Positions 1 through 5,735 of a DNA stretch of 8,448 bases are shown in pieces. How positions within the stretch are numbered: position 1 is the stretch's first letter; each line of letters opens with the position of its first letter. The stretch is taken from NCBI GenBank assembly GCA_964625835.1, contig CAZVES010000112.1, positions 1-8,448 on the forward strand, read 5' to 3'. This DNA comes from UBA5336 sp964625835 (GTDB taxonomy: Bacteria; Pseudomonadota; Alphaproteobacteria; Caulobacterales; Hyphomonadaceae). Made by a program: the position numbers and the translations under genes. The notes below the pieces were generated by a model, which was given only the letters and a program-made list of their open reading frames with translations, had not been told where the DNA came from and did no database searches.

Positions 1-48
1 CAGTTCATTCAGGAGAACGCAAGATTCGCAGAGGATCTGGATATTTAG
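1..48 (+). CDS. C-terminal end of an unidentified protein (5' end outside window)
   Basis: Frame 1 is open from the first base and ends at TAG (46-48), giving a 15-residue tail rich in acidic and polar residues (QFIQENARFAEDLDI). The tail reads like a plausible helical protein C-terminus, but 15 codons is too short to prove coding or to identify a family. GC here is about 47 percent, clearly lower than in the operons to the right, which fits the transposon-scarred neighbourhood. It may equally be a chance open stretch. No function is proposed. Confidence 0.3.
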   Translation, partial: QFIQENARFAEDLDI

Positions 49-237
49 GGGCAGAGTTTCGCCGAAAGTAGCCGATAGTCTAGCTCAGTCGGCAGCGTAA
101 GCGGCAGTCATGGTGTAGCGCCTCAGGCACTTTTGCCTCTGCATACGGCGGGATATTTGCAAACCCCGCCGAATTGTAAAGCCGATGAGCGGAGGCGATA
201 AAGCGGTCAGTCTCCAACAATACAGTATACATCTTAG
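49..237. other. Gene-free stretch next to the IS110 remnant, possible IS end
   Basis: No convincing ORF is seen on either strand, and GC is near 51 percent. The clearest structure is an inverted repeat: CGGCGGG at 146-152 pairs with CCCGCCG at 165-171 around a 12-nt AT-rich loop. No T-run follows on either strand, so it is not a typical intrinsic terminator. A smaller inverted repeat, AGGCA/TGCCT, lies at 125-136. Because the transposase remnant ends at 238 and reads leftwards, this stretch is where the 3' non-coding end of the IS would lie. Where that end stops cannot be fixed from the sequence. Confidence 0.4.
146..171. repeat. 7-bp GC-rich inverted repeat (hairpin)
   Basis: CGGCGGG (146-152) and CCCGCCG (165-171) are perfect complements separated by 12 nt. 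Neither strand has a T-run after the stem. It lies downstream of the decayed IS110 transposase gene. It could be a structural element of the IS non-coding end or an unrelated hairpin. Confidence 0.45.
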
Positions 238-522
238 TCAAGCGACCTTTGGCGACCATTCTCGATCATCGCGGATGAAGGCGTTTGCCAGTTCGATGAG
301 CTTTGGAATGATGGCGACCTTGGCTGGTTTTCCGGTCTCTCGCATGGCCTGGTATTTGGCTTTAAGGTTTGGGTTGAAACGGGTGGCGATGAGTGCGGGC
401 ATCTAGAGCGCATTGCGCAGGAACTTGCGTCCACCCGGGATGAAGGCCTTTCCGCGCCATTGCCCCGATAGTTGTGTCATGGGTGCCAGCCCGGCCAGAG
501 ACGCGAAAAACGAAATTGAGGT
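238..522 (-). pseudogene. IS110-family transposase, 3' fragment with in-frame stop
   Basis: Read on the minus strand, about 510 to 406 gives ASLAGLAPMTQLSGQWRGKA followed by FIPGGRKFLRNAL. This is the characteristic C-terminal signature of IS110/IS116/IS902 transposases (Transposase_20 type, SLAGLAP..SGQWRGK..I.GGRKFLR.AL). A TAG at 403-405 interrupts the frame where relatives usually have Tyr (ALYMPAL). The same frame then continues as MPALIATRFNPNLKAKYQAM and on through GKPAKVA to a natural-looking C-terminus (DDREWSPKVA) ending in TGA at 238-240. From memory of the family, the KVA..KLI segment also looks about three residues short. Nothing of the N-terminal DEDD RuvC-like domain is present, and homology fades by about 510-522. 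The fragment is therefore truncated and inactive. Family identity is secure from the motif; the exact left and right limits are approximate. Confidence 0.87.
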
Positions 523-551
523 AAAAATGCCTTGAAGGAAATGAGAAGGCA
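523..551 (-). terminator. Probable rho-independent terminator of the def-fmt-truA operon
   Basis: On the minus strand, TGCCTT (551-546) and AAGGCA (533-528) form a perfect 6-bp stem around a 12-nt loop, followed at once by TTTTT (527-523). It starts 27 nt after the truA stop codon, where a terminator is expected. The stem is short and only half GC, so strength is uncertain. The IS110 remnant begins directly beyond it. Confidence 0.55.
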
Positions 552-577
552 ACGGCACGATTTGGCCAAAGTCGGCC

Positions 578-1321
578 CTACGCCGCATAATCCACGCCCG
601 TAAGATACAGCCCGTCGGGTGGGGCGACGGGGCCACATGCGCTGCGATCGGCGGCCGAGAGTATCTCTCCGATCCATTCCGGGCGCTGCTTGCCGCGGCC
701 AACCTCCACCAGTGAGCCGACCATGGAGCGAACCTGGCGGTGCAGGAAAGCCCTCGCGCTGCAAGTGATTTCGATCCGGCCGGCATGGCGCGCCACGGCG
801 ATGGCATCAAGCGTGCGCAAGGGACTGTCGGCCTGGCACTGGGCATCACGGAACGTGGTGAAATCATGCCGGCCCAGCAGGTGACGCGCGCCTTCGTTCA
901 TGGCTTCGCCGTCAAGGGGTTGGGCCACACGCCAAGCGAGGCCTGCCTCGAATGTCAGGTCGGCGCGGCGATTGACGACCACATAGCGATAGTGGCGGGC
1001 CGTGGCGCTGAACCGGGCGTGGAATTCTTGGCTGACTTCCCGTGCCTCCAGCACGGCCACCGGGTCGGGCCGCATGTGATAGTTCAGTGCATCTGCCACC
1101 GTGCCAGGATCGCGACCCGTGGTGAGGTCGATGTGGGCCACTTGCCCGGCGGCATGGACGCCAGCATCGGTTCGCCCGGCGCCATAAACCGTGACCGGGA
1201 GTCCATCGAGGGCCTGGCAGGCCCGTTCGATCACGCCCTGGACGGACGGGGCATCCGCCTGGCGCTGCCAGCCTGAGAATGGGCGACCGTCATATTCAAT
1301 GTCCAGGCGATAGCGGGTCAC
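578..1321 (-). CDS. truA: tRNA pseudouridine(38-40) synthase TruA
   Basis: TruA isomerises uridines 38, 39 and 40 in the anticodon arm of many tRNAs to pseudouridine in the cytoplasm. The 247-aa product has the family start RYRLDIEYDG (3-12) followed by SGWQRQ. The catalytic motif GAGRTDAGVHAAGQ (47-60) carries the nucleophile Asp52. Further family features are ATARHYRYVV (106-115), FLHRQVRSMVG (192-202) and the C-terminal APPDGLYLTGVDY (233-245). Length is normal for the bacterial family. The start is GTG at 1321, overlapping the fmt stop in GTGA (1318-1321), with no strong Shine-Dalgarno sequence, so initiation probably depends on fmt translation. It is the last gene of the operon, with a candidate terminator 27 nt downstream. 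Nothing appears damaged. Identification is firm. Confidence 0.97.
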   Translation of the reverse strand: MTRYRLDIEYDGRPFSGWQRQADAPSVQGVIERACQALDGLPVTVYGAGRTDAGVHAAGQVAHIDLTTGRDPGTVADALNYHMRPDPVAVLEAREVSQEFHARFSATARHYRYVVVNRRADLTFEAGLAWRVAQPLDGEAMNEGARHLLGRHDFTTFRDAQCQADSPLRTLDAIAVARHAGRIEITCSARAFLHRQVRSMVGSLVEVGRGKQRPEWIGEILSAADRSACGPVAPPDGLYLTGVDYAA

Positions 1322-2265
1322 GTGAACCGGGTTCCGGCCGGGATTGGCATACCGCGCAGGAAGTCACCCGCGTCCATCGGCCCCCTGCCCGGACGCTGCA
1401 GCCGCAGAATGCGGACCGCGCCGCGCCCGCATGCAATCATCAGTCGATCGTCAAGCGCCTCACCCGGCTCGCCGCCTGTGTCAGGAGCCGCCAGTTCGCT
1501 CATCTGGGCCTTGATGCGCAGCGGCCCCTCCTCACCCGGCGGAGTCCATTCAAACCAGGCCCCCGGCACAGGCGACAGGCCCCTGATCTGGCAATCAATC
1601 TCCCCGGCCGGGCGCTGCCAGTCTATACGCTGATCCTGCGCGGTGATCTTTTGGGCATAGGTGACCCCATCTGGAGACTGCGCCTGCGGCGTCAGCGATC
1701 CGTCGGCCCAGCCCTCGAGTGCGCGCGGGGCCAGTTCCGCCGCCAGCATGGCCAGCCGGTCATGGAGGTCACCGGCTGTATCAAAGGGAAAAATACGACA
1801 GGTTTCCGAGGCAAGGACCGGCCCCGTGTCCAGCCCGGCCTCCATCACCATGGCATCCACACCCGTCTGCCGGTCACCGGCCATGATGGCGCGCTGGATC
1901 GGTGCCGCGCCGCGCCAGCGCGGCAGGGTCGAGCCGTGCAAGTTCATGGCACCGATGCGCGGAGCGTCGAGTATCGCCTGGGGAAGGATAAGCCCATAGG
2001 CGATCACCACGGCGGCGTCGAGGTCGAGATCCGCGAAGGCGGCCTGCTCTGCTTCGCCCTTAAGCGAAGCTGGTGTGCGCACGGGCAAGCCGAGCGCTTC
2101 GGCATGGGTGTGAACCGGGGTTGGGCGCATTTTCCTGCCGCGCCCGGCGGGCTTGGGTGGCTGGGTGTAGACGCAGGCCATTTCATGGCCAGCAGAAACC
2201 AGGGCGTCGAGGGTGGGCACGGCAAAATCGGGGCTTCCCATGAAGGCGATGCGAAGTCTGGTCAT
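1318..2265 (-). CDS. fmt: Methionyl-tRNA formyltransferase
   Basis: Fmt transfers a formyl group from 10-formyl-tetrahydrofolate to initiator Met-tRNA, making fMet-tRNA for translation initiation. The 315-aa product opens with the Rossmann-like strand LRIAFMGSPDFAVPTL (4-19). The folate-site signature is MNLHGSTLPRWRGAAPIQRA (107-126), with catalytic Asn108 and His110. GLDTG at 144-148 supplies Asp146. The signature loop reads STLP where E. coli has SLLP. A C-terminal OB-like domain follows (about 205-315, including DCQIRGLSPVPGAW). The chosen start is ATG at 2265, because its ATGA overlaps the stop of the small upstream ORF and it matches the family N-terminus. An upstream in-frame TTG at 2280 would add only five unlikely residues. 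The 3' end overlaps truA by 4 nt. Confidence 0.97.
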   Translation of the reverse strand: MTRLRIAFMGSPDFAVPTLDALVSAGHEMACVYTQPPKPAGRGRKMRPTPVHTHAEALGLPVRTPASLKGEAEQAAFADLDLDAAVVIAYGLILPQAILDAPRIGAMNLHGSTLPRWRGAAPIQRAIMAGDRQTGVDAMVMEAGLDTGPVLASETCRIFPFDTAGDLHDRLAMLAAELAPRALEGWADGSLTPQAQSPDGVTYAQKITAQDQRIDWQRPAGEIDCQIRGLSPVPGAWFEWTPPGEEGPLRIKAQMSELAAPDTGGEPGEALDDRLMIACGRGAVRILRLQRPGRGPMDAGDFLRGMPIPAGTRFT

Positions 2266-2438
2266 GGGTTGAAGACACAATTCCCGTCATCGCCGCGCCA
2301 TTCGCCGCCGCGTTCTTCACAATGGGCTCGAGAACGATCTGCCCGCTGGCGGTCCATCCACCACACAGAAATGAGTAAGAATGCGGCTATTGCCGCTGCG
2401 CCCGCCGCGGCAAACACAAAACGCCGGAATGCGCTCAC
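2262..2438 (-). CDS. Small predicted membrane protein between def and fmt (58 aa)
   Basis: This unrecognised gene fills the space between def and fmt exactly. Its GTG start (2438) overlaps the def stop in GTGA (2435-2438), and its TGA (2262-2264) overlaps the fmt start in ATGA (2262-2265). The 58-residue product has a short basic N-terminus (SAFRR) and one hydrophobic segment at about 8-27 (VFAAAGAAAIAAFLLISVWW region). A charged stretch (MDRQRADRSR, 28-37) follows, then a C-terminal tail with Cys40 and Cys54 framing GGEWRGDDGN. A single-pass inner-membrane protein with a periplasmic tail, perhaps disulphide-bonded, is possible; charges flank the helix on both sides, so topology is unsure. 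Double overlap with essential-type genes strongly suggests it is translated. The function is unknown; co-transcription alone does not make it a translation factor. Confidence 0.82.
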   Translation of the reverse strand: MSAFRRFVFAAAGAAAIAAFLLISVWWMDRQRADRSRAHCEERGGEWRGDDGNCVFNP

Positions 2439-2965
2439 GCGACCTGGCTGCGTAACTTCAGGCGCTCGGCTTTCCGCACCTTTTCCACAGCCCTTTGGCG
2501 TTTCAGGCGCGACAGATAATCGATGAAAAGCGTGCCTTCCAGATGGTCCATCTCATGCTGGATGCAGACAGCATAAAGCCCCTCAGCCCATTCATCGACC
2601 GGGTTACCGTCATAATCGAGATACCGGATGCGGCAGCGTTTCGGGCGCTCCACATCGTCAAACACATCAGGCACCGACAGGCACCCCTCTTCATAGGGCG
2701 CAGTCTCTTCAACGGTTTCGAGGATTTCCGGATTCACAAAATAGCGGGGAGCAGGCTCTTCGCCCTCCCCGGCCAAATCCATCACGATAACACGCAGCGG
2801 GACGCCGACCTGAATGGCGGCCAGGCCGATGCCCGGCGCGGCATACATGGTTTCCAGCATGTCATCCATTAAAGCGCGAATCTCATCGCTAACGCCCCTT
2901 TCAACGGGGCGGGAGACCTCTTTGAGCCGCGGGTCTGGGACAGTGAGTATCTCTCGAATGGCCAT
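2435..2965 (-). CDS. def: Peptide deformylase
   Basis: Def is a metalloenzyme, usually Fe2+ in vivo, that removes the N-formyl group from nascent proteins at the ribosome. All three family motifs are intact in the 176-aa product: GIGLAAIQVG (45-54), EGCLSVP (93-99) with metal ligand Cys95, and QHEMDHLEG (136-144) with His137, His141 and catalytic Glu138. The N-terminus AIREILTVPDPRLKEVSRPV is typical, and the basic C-terminal helix (about 153-174) ends in LRSQVA. Length is normal. The start at 2965 is ATG with no Shine-Dalgarno sequence before it, and a TTGACG element lies 29 nt upstream, so the message may start at or near the ATG. It heads the coupled series def, small ORF, fmt, truA. Identification is firm. 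Confidence 0.97.
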   Translation of the reverse strand: MAIREILTVPDPRLKEVSRPVERGVSDEIRALMDDMLETMYAAPGIGLAAIQVGVPLRVIVMDLAGEGEEPAPRYFVNPEILETVEETAPYEEGCLSVPDVFDDVERPKRCRIRYLDYDGNPVDEWAEGLYAVCIQHEMDHLEGTLFIDYLSRLKRQRAVEKVRKAERLKLRSQVA

Positions 2966-2971
2966 ATTATC

Positions 2972-3000
2972 TAGGTAGAAACAGCTTGGCGCTCCGTCAA
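2972..3000 (-). promoter_or_regulatory. Candidate promoter of the def operon
   Basis: On the minus strand, TTGACG (3000-2995) is a perfect -35 element of the kind used by the alphaproteobacterial housekeeping sigma factor. A 17-nt spacer then leads to TACCTA (2977-2972), a weak -10 match. This would put the transcript start about at the def ATG (2965). The alternative -10-like GATAAT just before the ATG is too far from the -35. The -35 is convincing and the -10 is not. Confidence 0.42.
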
Positions 3001-3002
3001 TG

Positions 3003-3021
3003 GCCCTGGCCCCTGCAGGGC
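3003..3021 (-). terminator. Hairpin just after rmuC, possible attenuator or terminator
   Basis: GCCCTG (3021-3016 on the minus strand) and CAGGGC (3008-3003) are exact complements around a 7-nt loop, giving a compact GC-rich stem. It starts 6 nt after the rmuC stop and ends directly before the TTGACG of the def promoter candidate. There is no T-run, so it is not a classical intrinsic terminator. It could slow or partly stop rmuC transcripts or protect their 3' end. Confidence 0.4.
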
Positions 3022-3027
3022 TCGGGA

Positions 3028-4389
3028 TCAGGCCGCTTCATCCTCGTCCGTCTCAAACTGCAGTTCACCGGTGCGCTCGGGCAAGCGTGAACTCTCTTCC
3101 AGTGGAGACAATTCCGGTATCGCCTTCGGGCCGGATTCGGCAATCTGAAGGTCTTCAAAGCGGCGTGCCTTGGGCAGGACATTGCGCTGCAGCGAACCCA
3201 CCATCGAATTGTAGCTGCCCACGGCCTGGTTCAGGGATTTTCCGGTCTTTTCGACATGCTGGCCCATGGTGCGCAGGGCATCATAGAGTTCCTGCCCGAG
3301 CTTGGCCGCTTCGCGCGCATTGCGCGCCGCCTCTTCCTGGCGCCAACCATAGGCCACCGCCTTGGCAAGGGCAATCAGCGTCGATGGAGTGACGATCAGC
3401 ACCCGATTCCGGGCCGCGAAATCAAACAGGTCGCGATCGGCTTCAAGCGCCCCCGCGTAGAAGTTTTCTCCGGGAACATACATCGCGACAAAGTCCACGC
3501 GATCATCAAAACTCTTCCAGTATTCCCGGCTGGACAGGCGTTTGACATGCTCGCGCATTTTCCGGGCATGGGCCTGCAGGTGCTGGCCTCTCACCGCCAT
3601 GTCCGCCTCATCGCCAGCGCGCAGGAAGTCCTCCACGCTCACCTTTGCATCGACCACGATCTCCCGCCCGCCCGGAAGCCGGATGATGACATCGGGGCGC
3701 TTTGCGCCTGTGTCCGATGCATCATGGACCTGTTCCACGAAATCGGCATGGCCAGACAGGCCGGCCATTTCCAGGACATTGCGCAGGGATTCCTCGCCCC
3801 ACCGTCCCCCGCCCTTGGGGGCGGACAGGGCCGTGACCAGCTTGCCCGTGACAGACCGGGTCTGTTCCAGTTGCTGGCTGATGGCGCGGACCTGTTCGAA
3901 GATCGCGGTCTTGTCCTCGGTGCGCACCTTTTCAAGTGCCTCAACCCGCGCCTTGAACTCTGAAAAGTTCTTTCCGATCGGTTCGATCAGCTTCTCCAGG
4001 CTGCCCTTGGCGGCGGCATCGTGGCGCTTGAAGGTCTCATCGGCGCGATCAAGGAACGCCTTGTGGGCCTGCTCCACGGCGCTGTTGGCAAGGGCCGCAA
4101 ATTTCTTGTCCTGGGCTTCCTGCCTGGCTTCCATGGCGGCGATTGTTCGGTCCGCCTCGGCCATTTCTGCCTTTGACGCCTCCAGCTGCTCTCGCGTTTC
4201 GCAAAGCTCCTGCAACTGGCGTTCCGCGTCCTCCTGCGCCTGGCCAAGGCGGATTGACAGGGCCTCGGACGCAGCGCTCATCCTGGTATAGAGCCAGGCC
4301 CCCACCAGGACCGCCATCAGCAAGGCCACAGCCAATCCGACATGGACCGCATCGAAAGCGGTCCCTCCAATTATCACGACGGGATCCAT
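3028..4389 (-). CDS. rmuC: RmuC-family protein (DNA recombination protein RmuC homologue)
   Basis: RmuC proteins are linked to limiting recombination at inverted repeats; their biochemical activity is poorly defined, though the core domain resembles restriction-type nucleases. The 453-aa product has one N-terminal transmembrane helix (about 15-34, VHVGLAVALLMAVLVGAWLY). A long, mostly Glu/Lys/Gln-rich coiled coil follows (about 38-180). The RmuC domain then begins at PKGGGRWGEESLRNVLE (191-207), with RPDVIIRLPGG (231-241), the nuclease-like VVDAKVSVEDF (245-255), YVPGENFYAGAL (304-315) and LIVTPSTLIALAKAVAYGWR (331-350). The tail (about 415-453) is acidic and probably disordered. ATG at 4389 was chosen because AGAGGA stands 5 nt before it and the membrane helix follows at once; the frame stays open upstream to 4593 without family-like sequence. 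It lies 62 nt upstream of def on the same strand, so partial co-transcription is possible. Confidence 0.95.
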   Translation of the reverse strand: MDPVVIIGGTAFDAVHVGLAVALLMAVLVGAWLYTRMSAASEALSIRLGQAQEDAERQLQELCETREQLEASKAEMAEADRTIAAMEARQEAQDKKFAALANSAVEQAHKAFLDRADETFKRHDAAAKGSLEKLIEPIGKNFSEFKARVEALEKVRTEDKTAIFEQVRAISQQLEQTRSVTGKLVTALSAPKGGGRWGEESLRNVLEMAGLSGHADFVEQVHDASDTGAKRPDVIIRLPGGREIVVDAKVSVEDFLRAGDEADMAVRGQHLQAHARKMREHVKRLSSREYWKSFDDRVDFVAMYVPGENFYAGALEADRDLFDFAARNRVLIVTPSTLIALAKAVAYGWRQEEAARNAREAAKLGQELYDALRTMGQHVEKTGKSLNQAVGSYNSMVGSLQRNVLPKARRFEDLQIAESGPKAIPELSPLEESSRLPERTGELQFETDEDEAA

Positions 4390-4479
4390 CCGGGTCCTCT
4401 CTGGCACAAAAAACGAACGTAGCAGGAACGCCCCGCCCGGTAAAGCCTCCCCAACTCGCCTGCAGGCCATTCGAGACAC

Positions 4480-4508
4480 TTGACTTCGCCATGGGAGTGA
4501 CGCGCAAT
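4480..4508 (+). promoter_or_regulatory. Weak candidate promoter for the lipoprotein pair
   Basis: TTGACT (4480-4485) is a good -35 match, and 17 nt later stands CGCAAT (4503-4508), a poor -10. If real, transcription would begin near 4515, just upstream of the ATG at 4530 and downstream of the alternative ATG at 4491. It would then support the shorter start. The 140-nt region between the rmuC and lipoprotein starts must also hold the rmuC promoter, for which no consensus match is seen. Confidence 0.28.
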
Positions 4509-4529
4509 CGCGTCCGGGGACCTGATCTG

Positions 4530-5171
4530 ATGTTGCGACTTCTTTTACTTCTAACCGGATTCGCGCTGGCCGCATGCCAGGCAACTCCAACACCGGCGTC
4601 GTCGCCAGGAAACCCGGGCAAGGCCGCGCTCATCCTTCTTCCAGTACAAGCCGAAGCGGTGTCGATCCAGGTCTCGGGAGCGGCGCAGCCCCGTCCGGAT
4701 TGGGAGACTCAGATCGCGCGCGAACTCACGCTGGCACTGGGGCAGGCCCTCTCAAACCGAGGCATACAGGTGTTGCAGCCCGGCGCGGTGACCGCCAGTG
4801 TTCCCGGCCCGCTCCTGAAGCAGGTCCTGCCGGCCGCATCCCGCAGGCCCCGCCTGCCAACGGCCCAATCGCCCGGACACTGGAGCCTCGCGCCCCTGAC
4901 CCTGGGCGATGAAACCGTGCTCCTTGTCTTTCAGGAGTTCGCGCCAACGAGTTGGGGCCACAAAGTGGCTGAGGTCGGCCTCGGCCTCGCCTTCGCCACT
5001 CCCGTGCTGCCGAATAGGGGTGAAAGCGTCACCCATTTCGCGCTGGTTGACGGAGCATCCGGGGACCTGCTCTCGGCCAATCGCCTGGCGGGAACGGATC
5101 CGCGGAGCCAGGCCGGGGCGGCGACCACTGCGGAACGCATTGCCCAGCTTGTCGCCGGTGACATCCCATGA
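4530..5171 (+). CDS. Uncharacterised lipoprotein, first of a coupled pair
   Basis: The 213-aa product begins MLRLLLLLTGFALAAC, a lipoprotein signal peptide whose lipobox LAAC puts the lipidated Cys at residue 16. The mature part starts with a Pro/Ser/Ala-rich linker (TPTPASSPGNPGK) and a strand ALILLPVQ. An amphipathic stretch ETQIARELTLALGQALSNRG (about 53-72) follows. The C-terminal half contains ETVLLVFQEF, a Gly/Ala-rich segment and FALVDGASGDLLSANRL. The layout (a 'response' strand, then a helix over whole-family proteins or subunits) faintly recalls periplasmic lipoproteins with a 'value reported per process' strand such as LVD..TGD..W.NRL, but no named family is recognised. ATG at 4530 is preferred over ATG 4491, since GGGGA precedes it and the signal peptide is compact. 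It overlaps the next gene by ATGA and is divergent from rmuC. Confidence 0.82.
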   Translation: MLRLLLLLTGFALAACQATPTPASSPGNPGKAALILLPVQAEAVSIQVSGAAQPRPDWETQIARELTLALGQALSNRGIQVLQPGAVTASVPGPLLKQVLPAASRRPRLPTAQSPGHWSLAPLTLGDETVLLVFQEFAPTSWGHKVAEVGLGLAFATPVLPNRGESVTHFALVDGASGDLLSANRLAGTDPRSQAGAATTAERIAQLVAGDIP

Positions 5172-5725
5172 AGCGTTGCCTGGCCTCTCTCGCGCTGCTT
5201 TTGGCAGGCTGCGCAACACCACAAGCGCCGGACATCTCTCCCAGCATCCTGAAGTTCGAGGCGCAGGCGCCGCTCTCGATTCGCGGCAACTGGGCGTTGC
5301 TGGAAGGCGAGCATGACGGACGCCGCACGCGTGGCCGGCACCTGACACGCCATGGTGAAATGCTCGACCGGGTCTGGCTGGTCGAAGGTGTCAGGACGGG
5401 CCAGAGGCTTGTGGAGGCCAGCGAAGACACCCGAGACGGCCCTCCATATTCGGGCCGAGACCTGCAGGACCTTGTCCAGGGCAGCCTTTGGGCGCTTGGC
5501 TATGGCGGTGTGGCGTGGGACTCCCCGCCCGATGCCGGAGACGGTGTCTGGGGCGTTCGGGCCCGCTTTATCACTGTCAATGACGATGGGCTTGAATATA
5601 GCGGCGCGATGCGAGCGCGCCAGCGCGGAGACCGGCTTGACCTGGCCATATGGATTGCCGAATCGGGCGTCTATGCCCCGCGGATCGAGGCTGACGCGGA
5701 CGCCATCCTCGACCAGCTTGGGTGA
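5168..5725 (+). CDS. Uncharacterised lipoprotein, second of the pair
   Basis: The 185-aa product starts MKRCLASLALLLAGC, with basic n-region, hydrophobic core and lipobox LAGC, so Cys15 is the predicted lipidation site. The residue after Cys15 is Ala, not Asp, which by the E. coli rule would favour outer-membrane sorting. The mature protein lacks further membrane segments. It contains ISPSILKFEAQAPLSIRGNW (about 24-43), several Trp residues, and a C-terminal half reading like alternating strands (VWGVRARFITVNDDGLEYSG, DRLDLAIWIAESGVYAP), so a beta-rich fold is plausible. No known family is recognised. The ATG at 5168 overlaps the stop of the first lipoprotein gene (ATGA, 5168-5171), so the two proteins are probably made together and may act together. 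The stop lies only 10 bases from the end of the opposing hydrolase gene. Confidence 0.83.
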   Translation: MKRCLASLALLLAGCATPQAPDISPSILKFEAQAPLSIRGNWALLEGEHDGRRTRGRHLTRHGEMLDRVWLVEGVRTGQRLVEASEDTRDGPPYSGRDLQDLVQGSLWALGYGGVAWDSPPDAGDGVWGVRARFITVNDDGLEYSGAMRARQRGDRLDLAIWIAESGVYAPRIEADADAILDQLG

Positions 5726-5735
5726 GCAGCGAAAT

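Noticed and set aside
82..96. tRNA-like D-arm string (TAGCTCAGTCGGCAG)
   Set aside because: It resembles a tRNA D-arm start, but the matching GAGC arm, anticodon arm, TpsiC arm and acceptor pairing are absent in the surrounding sequence.
185..406. 73-codon + strand frame over the IS110 remnant
   Set aside because: It is the antisense of the transposase tail; the minus strand gives the recognisable IS110 sequence.
2266..2280. TTG start of fmt at 2280
   Set aside because: It would add five residues not seen in the family and lose the ATGA overlap with the small ORF.
1279..2526. Long open frame on the + strand (about 415 codons) opposite fmt and truA
   Set aside because: It is antisense to fmt, the small ORF and parts of def and truA, all with intact family motifs. 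The product is Arg/Gly/Pro-rich without recognisable domains, a common effect of high-GC codon bias.
4143..4529. Upstream extension of the first lipoprotein frame, starting inside rmuC on the opposite strand
   Set aside because: The extension is Pro/Arg-rich, antisense to the rmuC start and would bury the signal peptide. ATG 4530 with GGGGA upstream fits a lipoprotein far better.
4390..4593. 68-residue N-terminal extension of RmuC
   Set aside because: No RmuC-like sequence is seen there, and the AGAGGA site directly before ATG 4389 plus the immediate membrane helix favour the shorter protein.
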